Shown in pieces: positions 58,376 through 64,000 of a stretch of DNA of 64,000 nucleotides. The notes below the pieces were generated by a model. It was not told the DNA's origin. It made no database searches and was given only the letters and a program-made list of their open reading frames with translations. The DNA is taken from the NCBI GenBank assembly GCA_028023455.1, contig JAQFVV010000277.1, forward strand, positions 744,001 through 808,000. The letters run 5' to 3'. This DNA comes from Epiperipatus broadwayi. Its lineage: Eukaryota > Onychophora > Udeonychophora > Euonychophora > Peripatidae. The translations under genes and the position numbers were made by a program. Numbering within the stretch: the first letter of the stretch is position 1; each line of letters begins with the position of its first letter.

Positions 58376-59083
58376 GCAATGCAACAGTGTTTGCATTAAC
58401 TAGTGTGGGTTGTAGTAGCTTAGAGTGATTGAATTGGGGTGATCATCTGAGTGTTCATGGAGTATTGTGTGTTGTAAGTGCAGTGATTGAATTATTTTGT
58501 CTATCTCATGATTGTGAATTGCTAATCATTCTTTTGGCTGTCAGTATCTGTCAGATCTCTGGAAGGGTAGATGAGTATATATATAACTTGAGGTATTAAC
58601 TCTATTATAAATATAGGCACATGTTATATAAATAAGTAATTTTTTTTGCTTAGTGTATTAAAATAGGGCATAGAGAGAGTTAAGTTTTAGGAAAGCATGA
58701 AAAAAAACTAGATAAATGATGGCATAAAAAAGGACACACTTATGCAGAGATAGCTTATTCTTAAATAAATGTTTTAAATAGAACTATGACCTCATATTTT
58801 GTTAATCATATATAAGTAAAAATGAGTGATGGTGGAAGTTAATTAAAGGCACTTAGGATATAGATGGATGGGGAGAATTATGGCTGAGAAAGAGTGGTTG
58901 GAAACTTTAAGGTATATGGGTGGATAAATAAAGGTGTTTAACTCTGGATGCATAGGAAATCGGGGAGCAGAACAGAATAAATCAGAACAAAATAAAGCAG
59001 AACAGAATCAGTAATATAAATATTTTGTAAGTTTACAAATAAGTATAAAAAAGAGTAATTTGGAACAAGACAAAGAAGTAGTC

Positions 59084-59995
59084 ATGGAAGGAATGAAGGA
59101 AGGCTACCCAGAGTGGTTTCCCATGGTAATGGCATGTTTAGATAGGCAATCACAAGCGATAGATCAGTACTTCCAAACAATTCTTAAGACTTTTACTGTA
59201 CAGTCTAAGAGACTTGATAATAAGATGGATCAGCGATCACAAGAAATGAATAATCAAGTAACTGATTTAAGTAAAGAGACAGATAACAGAATGACCATTC
59301 CACAACAAGAAACAGTGCCAGAGAGTTATGTGACTGTAATCAAGCCATATAAAAATGATGAGATAGCTGCTGTTCAAGAACAGAGTAATCCCAAAGAGTT
59401 TATATACAGTGAGATCCATAACCTAGAAATAAAGGTAGCCACTGTACAGGAACAAATTGATCTCGGGAAAGATGTAGTCAGTAAAGCTAATTTCTTGGAA
59501 TTAAAGATAGCTTCTGATGTATATGCCCCAGTAAATGTAGCAGACATGTTTGAGACAAAGGGAGATACCAAAAGGATAGCTAAAAGTTATCATAGAAAGG
59601 AGGAGAGCTATGGCTATAAAGTCTCCAATATGAGAGGTGGAAGAAACCAGTTAGGCTGACAATTTCCCACAAAACCCGGCAAACCAACCATAGGAATGCC
59701 TGGGAATATATATATGATAGAGGATGATGTGTACTTTCCATTGAGAGTGGCAGACATGTTAGATGCCTTAGGAGCCACAGAAAGTATGGCCGAAGATTAT
59801 CCTAGGAGGAAGGAGAACTATAATTATAAAGTATCCAGTATGAGAGTTGGAAGCAACCAGTTAGGCTGACACTATCCTACACAACCTGGTAAACCAAATA
59901 TAAGTTGGCCTGGGAATAAATCCAATGATCTAAGTGAAAATTATAGACCCATGATCAATGAAAATAAAAATCCAATAGTTGTTCTGAATCAGTAA
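59084..59995 (+). CDS. Gag-like coiled-coil protein with two in-frame UGA codons
   Basis: Open from upstream of 59060; the first ATG is 59084. The frame reaches TGA at 59657-59659 and, past that stop, continues openly through a second TGA at 59867-59869 to TAA at 59993-59995. The N-terminal part (YPEWFPMVMACLDRQSQAID) is followed by heptad-rich sequence with KRLDNKMDQRSQEMNNQVTD, a likely coiled coil. The C-terminal part is a 70-codon repeat, present twice (around 59539-59709 and 59749-59919), with VADM, YKVSxMRxGxNQLG and PGKP in both copies. I find no zinc knuckle, protease or polymerase. Position between LTRs suggests a capsid or nucleocapsid-like role, but this is inferred; there is no recognised domain. 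Each UGA falls at the same place in both repeats, right after NQLG. Confidence 0.6.
59539..59919 (+). repeat. In-frame tandem repeat inside the gag-like gene
   Basis: Two units with a 210-bp period. Over the aligned 57 residues about 32 are identical by eye, so the duplication is old, while the reading frame stayed open apart from the shared UGA. Landmarks are gcagacatgtt at the start, cagttaggctgac, and cctgggaata at the end. Confidence 0.85.
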
Positions 59996-60160
59996 GTAAT
60001 GATACACGAAGAACACTTGTTTAATAGTTCATGAGGATAGTCATCAATAATAGACTATAGTCAAATTTGTATTAATAAGAAAAACAAATGTATATATTAA
60101 GTAGTTGGTTAGTAGTTTGAGGAAGATAGTGTCATGAGAGACTATCAAAAAAAAATTTTA
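59996..60160. other. 3' untranslated part of the LTR element interior
   Basis: Short A/T-rich stretch between the gag-like frame and the polypurine-like tract. No pol gene lies here or elsewhere in the interior. Confidence 0.6.
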
Positions 60161-60177
60161 TTTGGGAGTGAGGCAAA
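60161..60177 (+). other. Candidate polypurine tract
   Basis: tttgggagtgaggcaaa ends directly at the TG that opens the right-hand long repeat. A purine-rich run in exactly this position is what an LTR element needs for plus-strand priming, and supports calling the long repeats LTRs. Confidence 0.55.
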
Positions 60178-63100
60178 TGTATGTATATGACTCATTTCAA
60201 ACACACAGATATATTATTTAATTAAGAAAAAAAATTTCTTTTATATATATAGATTTATGTGTGTATATATTATTATATAGTCTATATAAATAGTTAATGA
60301 ATAAGCAGTTGTAAAGAGAGAAGGTAATAATATTTAATATTGATTTATTATATTTTCTTATTAAATAATGTGTTAACTTATTTAACATTAATTTTTTGTT
60401 AAAATAAAGCAGATCAGAAAGAAAGTGTAAAATAAGGTGATCAGATTAGTAGATTAGGAGATAAAAAGAAATGTGCATGTACAAAAGAGTGTGAGAATAA
60501 GAACATCTGTATAAACACCAAAACACTTTTACACCTATTTCTAATGACTATAGATTGCCAGCTTTATTGTTTGTGTTATCTGTGTCTAAGATTATTTTTT
60601 AGAAGGGATGCTTTGATGGAATAAAATGTGATTATTAATTTTCTTGTAAAATCGCGATAGAACAGCTTGTCAAACTCTGATTTTTTTATCTTGATTTCAA
60701 GATAAGGTTTCAGGTGGTTCTTTTCTTTGATTAAAATTCGCAATATAAACAAAGGAAACAATATTTAGTGATCAGTCAGTTTTTTTTTAATGTTGGGAAA
60801 AGAGAGTGAGCAATCTGATTTTTTTTTTCACTCTTTAAAAAAAAATTGAGGAAGAAGAAAATGATTCTCATTTTAAGGTCAGTATAGACGAAGATGTGCA
60901 TATATATATAAGTAATTCCCAGCAAGATTAAGATAAAGAAGGAAAAAATGGAATAAAATTGAATTTCTTGGAAGAAGTTATTAACAATTCTACGAAATGA
61001 TATTAATATAATTTGCTGTGTATAATACAATGAATTTGCATTGCTAAAACCATTGTTTCTGCTTCCTGAAATCCCCATCATGGGTTAGCTCACTGATCTG
61101 TCTATGGACTCATATATCAATCAAATAACCAACAAAATGATAGAGTTTGAAGCCAACCACACAAGTTATATGAAATGCTTCTTTTCGGGCTCCTGGCCTA
61201 TTTTAGGCTCATTACCTTTGGATGCTTGGAGAAGGGGAAGGAAGAGGAAAAGAAAATGTATAAAAGCCATATATAGCCAAGTTTGAAGAAGCTATGAATC
61301 GAATTTTTGTTAGAATTTTCCTCATAGTCATCTAAAGTGTCTAAAATGATTTTTTTTTAAAAAATGGGAGAGACAAGCAAATCCACCAGTTCATACTTAT
61401 CTAAAAGTATTTCAAATAACTCTTTTTGAAATGGTAGAAGCAGGCCAGTCAATGAATTCAGCATTATCAAAAGTATCAACAATAAATAATTTTAAAATTG
61501 AAGAAATAAGCAGGTCAATTAATTCATGTTTATCTTAAAAGTATCTGCAAGAACTTTCTTTTTTTTAAATGGAGCAAAGACAAGCAGTCTGAAAATTCAA
61601 ACTCGGGACATTTATAAGAAGTGAAAGTAATCGGGTAACTATGAACTTTCCTTAACAGATTTTTTTATTCTTACTTATTAAAAGTAAACCTTAATTTATT
61701 GTTCAAAGCATTTTTTTTTTGATACAGAAACATTAAAGGCTTGTTTATCGATAGTTATTCTCAATATCACATAACATAACACAAACACAGTTTAAATCTT
61801 TAAACTTAAATTTTCATTATTTTTTTTTATTATATTATATATTGTAATATTGAAATGTTTTTTTTTTTATTGTTCTTCATTTGTTATGATAATGAGCAAC
61901 CTATAAATATATGCATTTATAATGTTTTTTTTTTTATCTTGTTGCATATTAAAATTGATATAATGTATTTTATTTTCTTTTGCTAAAAGGTTGCAAGAAT
62001 ATTTTTTATATATGTAATTTATGTATTAATCTCTAATATAGAGGTATACATTTTAGAAATATATGTTGATGTATCACAGGGTGTGTGCATGTGTAACTGC
62101 TTATACAAACACGTCAAAAGAATAGGTTATACATAATTAGTTGAAATATGGTAAATTATAAAGCAAGGCTTACATATGAATGGAAGTGAAATAAAACACG
62201 GGTTACATATGAAATTTATTTTTATGATATAATAAGTTAGGAAAGTCTTAAGTAAGCATTCCATGAAATATATTATTTTTTAATGTCATTTTAAGCCAGC
62301 TTATGTTAAAATATCCAAAATGACAAACTTGTATATTAAATTTATTTGGTTGTGCTTATATAAATTTTTGTATTAGTTTTGTATTGAATTAATGTAATAA
62401 TAAGCCATTTATCTAATTAGTAAATTTGATTTTAAAGAAAGAAAGAGTAATAGTATTAATAAAAATATAATTATATATCTTAATTAGTTTCAAGTTGTTA
62501 TTAAAAATATTGTTGTGTTTTTCTTGTCTTAATTCTATCATTTTAATTCATCATCATCGCTCGCAGATATTAAGAATCATCATTCGTAAATATTGAGCAA
62601 TCACTTGCAAATATTAAGCGCTCGCAAAATGTTAAGTAAACTAGAATGTTGATTTACCTTTAAGTATTTAGGGATTAAGCTTGATAATAACCAAATTTTA
62701 ATAATTATAGTTCAACAATAGAAATCTAAAATTATGTTGTGTCCATGAGTTTTGATCATCCTCATCAAAGATGGATATATTATTGATTAAAACACTGTTT
62801 CAAATAATACTATACATGAGTTATGATCGCCATCATCATTAATAAATTATAATCATTAAATCTAATGTTTAACATAATTAATATATTTAGTAAATAAGGA
62901 TTTATAGAAAGTTGAATATCATGCATAGAGATTCGTGATGATCAGTCATCATCACTAGTATTATTAAATCCTAGTTTTAACTATAAAAGTATGTTAGTAA
63001 ATAACTATAAACTTATATAAATGCTAGTGAATGTAATATTTAAATCCCCGTTGTGACAAAGGATGATTTTAAAAAGTGCTTATGAGTTTATAAAGATAAA

Positions 63101-64000
63101 TTTATTGTTGTGAGTTTATTAATAAGCTATGGCTGGTATCATCATCACTATTATTATCATTATTATTATGATATCATCATCATCATCATTATTACCTTTA
63201 TATTGTGATAAATAATCTAGTTAAATGGCCATCAATATCAATAATGGTCTTCAAGATGCTTGTTTAGAAGCCATTAATAGGATTATACTTGTCTGTTCAT
63301 CAATATACATAAAATGAGCTAGCAATGTCTATAAGAGTCTTGATCTATATAAATTTTTGGTGATATGGGGATCTTATGATTTTATTGACATGAGTAAAAT
63401 ATAAGAATGTCATTTTTTTTCATTAGTCATCCAAGTCATGTGTGATAAAAATGTACCGAATGAGTTTGAACTCAGTACACTCTAAACAGGTATCTAGATT
63501 TAAAACAATCTAGTGGCGCTCATGGAAAAACACATGTATTAGCTAAACTGAATAAAGAGTGATTTAATCCATTTCCAACTTCATCATATTAACTTTATAT
63601 GATTTTTTTATAAGTTGTCATGAATAGCACCAGTGTGTGTGCATATGACCATGAATGGTCTTATATAGTTGGAAAGAAGAATAGGAAGGATTCTTTGTTA
63701 AAAGAACCTAGTATGGGAGATGGGCATAATGCACTCCAGGAATCTCACCGTGGGTAATTTTATTCAGCTGCTATATTTAATATTATTTTATTTGATGACA
63801 ATGGCCAGTGTGTTTTATTGTTCAAATGACTCCCCAATATCTAAATATCATTAAATCTTTAATGATGATAGTTTTAATTTTCATTGTTGTTATTTTAAGT
63901 ATTGAGAAATGAGATAATTTATTTATTTCATTATTAGCGTGACAGAATTAATGTTTGAGATAGTTGCAATCGGGCTATAATGTTATATTTAATTAATTAG
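60178..64000 (+). repeat. 3' LTR, cut off by the window end
   Basis: Starts TGTATGTATATGACTC and follows 52836-57183 without the hAT insert. By comparison with the left copy it should end about 370 bp beyond the window. Small indels (for example in the CATCATCATT run near 63180) separate the two copies. It contains no credible gene; the small open stretches at 60776-61081 and 61104-61286 match those of the 5' LTR. Confidence 0.7.

Noticed and set aside
54048-61286. Duplicated small open stretches (54048-54248/60776-61081 and 54271-54456/61104-61286) as conserved genes
   Set aside because: They are similar only because they lie in the two LTR copies; no domain, no codon-level constraint evident, and one gains length merely by loss of a stop.
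52836-64000. Simple tandem segmental duplication of about 6.8 kb
   Set aside because: Not excluded, but the PBS-like site at 57551, the purine tract at 60161-60177 and a gag-like frame between fit LTRs better.

Overview
The window is A+T-rich (about three quarters A/T by eye) eukaryotic DNA and is almost entirely mobile elements and their debris. One short exon with good splice sites (10175-10256, +) reads as a transmembrane stretch of an SLC9-type Na+/H+ exchanger, so the host is an animal with very long introns. The exon and the repeat classes (RTE LINEs, Ty3/gypsy, hAT, pogo/Tigger) fit an invertebrate; I cannot name the species. Apart from that exon I found no host gene, and no bacterial operons, CRISPR array or rRNA.

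Layout. 1-3200: no gene. 3201-4987: a (TA)n tract with a 5'-truncated RTE LINE and its target-site duplication. 6470-7325: a repeat ending in a minisatellite. 7925-9940: two palindromic repeats (families A and B) carrying hammerhead-ribozyme-like motifs. 10175-10256: the exon. 12040-18673: a decayed Ty3/gypsy element with two LTRs, hit by at least three younger insertions that each left a 13-14 bp target-site duplication. 18874-26735: RTE fragments, a pogo/Tigger-like transposon, a hAT transposase remnant and SINE-like scraps. 27205-30511: inverted-repeat elements. 31110-34345: a nearly complete RTE LINE with one frameshift and one nonsense change. 34347-46930: a probable LTR element (LTRs about 1.3 kb, tRNA-Lys-like primer-binding site, decayed gag-like coiled coil) containing a Tigger-interrupted palindrome (41700-43605) and a hammerhead array (43603-45377). 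46931-51300: very A/T-rich DNA with short tandem repeats. 51478-52465: an inverted dimer of a tRNA-derived unit. 52836-64000: an LTR element with about 4.2-kb LTRs and a short interior encoding only a gag-like coiled-coil protein; its 3' LTR runs off the window.

Main discovery. Three unrelated repeat families (A at 8.0 kb; B at 8.8-9.9 kb; C at 43.7-45.2 kb and 30.35 kb) share one RNA design: CUGANGA, a short hairpin, GAAAC, a tiny helix III whose loop is a palindrome (ACCATGGT, ACCGGT, ACTAGT), a GUC cleavage triplet, and a complementary helix I made of a 6-bp inner helix, an internal loop and an outer helix. This is the type I hammerhead ribozyme layout. In B and C the motif recurs once per tandem monomer (336-379 bp and about 450 bp), and in all three families monomers are joined head to head as large palindromes. 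The mode of mobility is not visible; links to retrozymes, hammerhead satellites or Penelope-like elements are inference.
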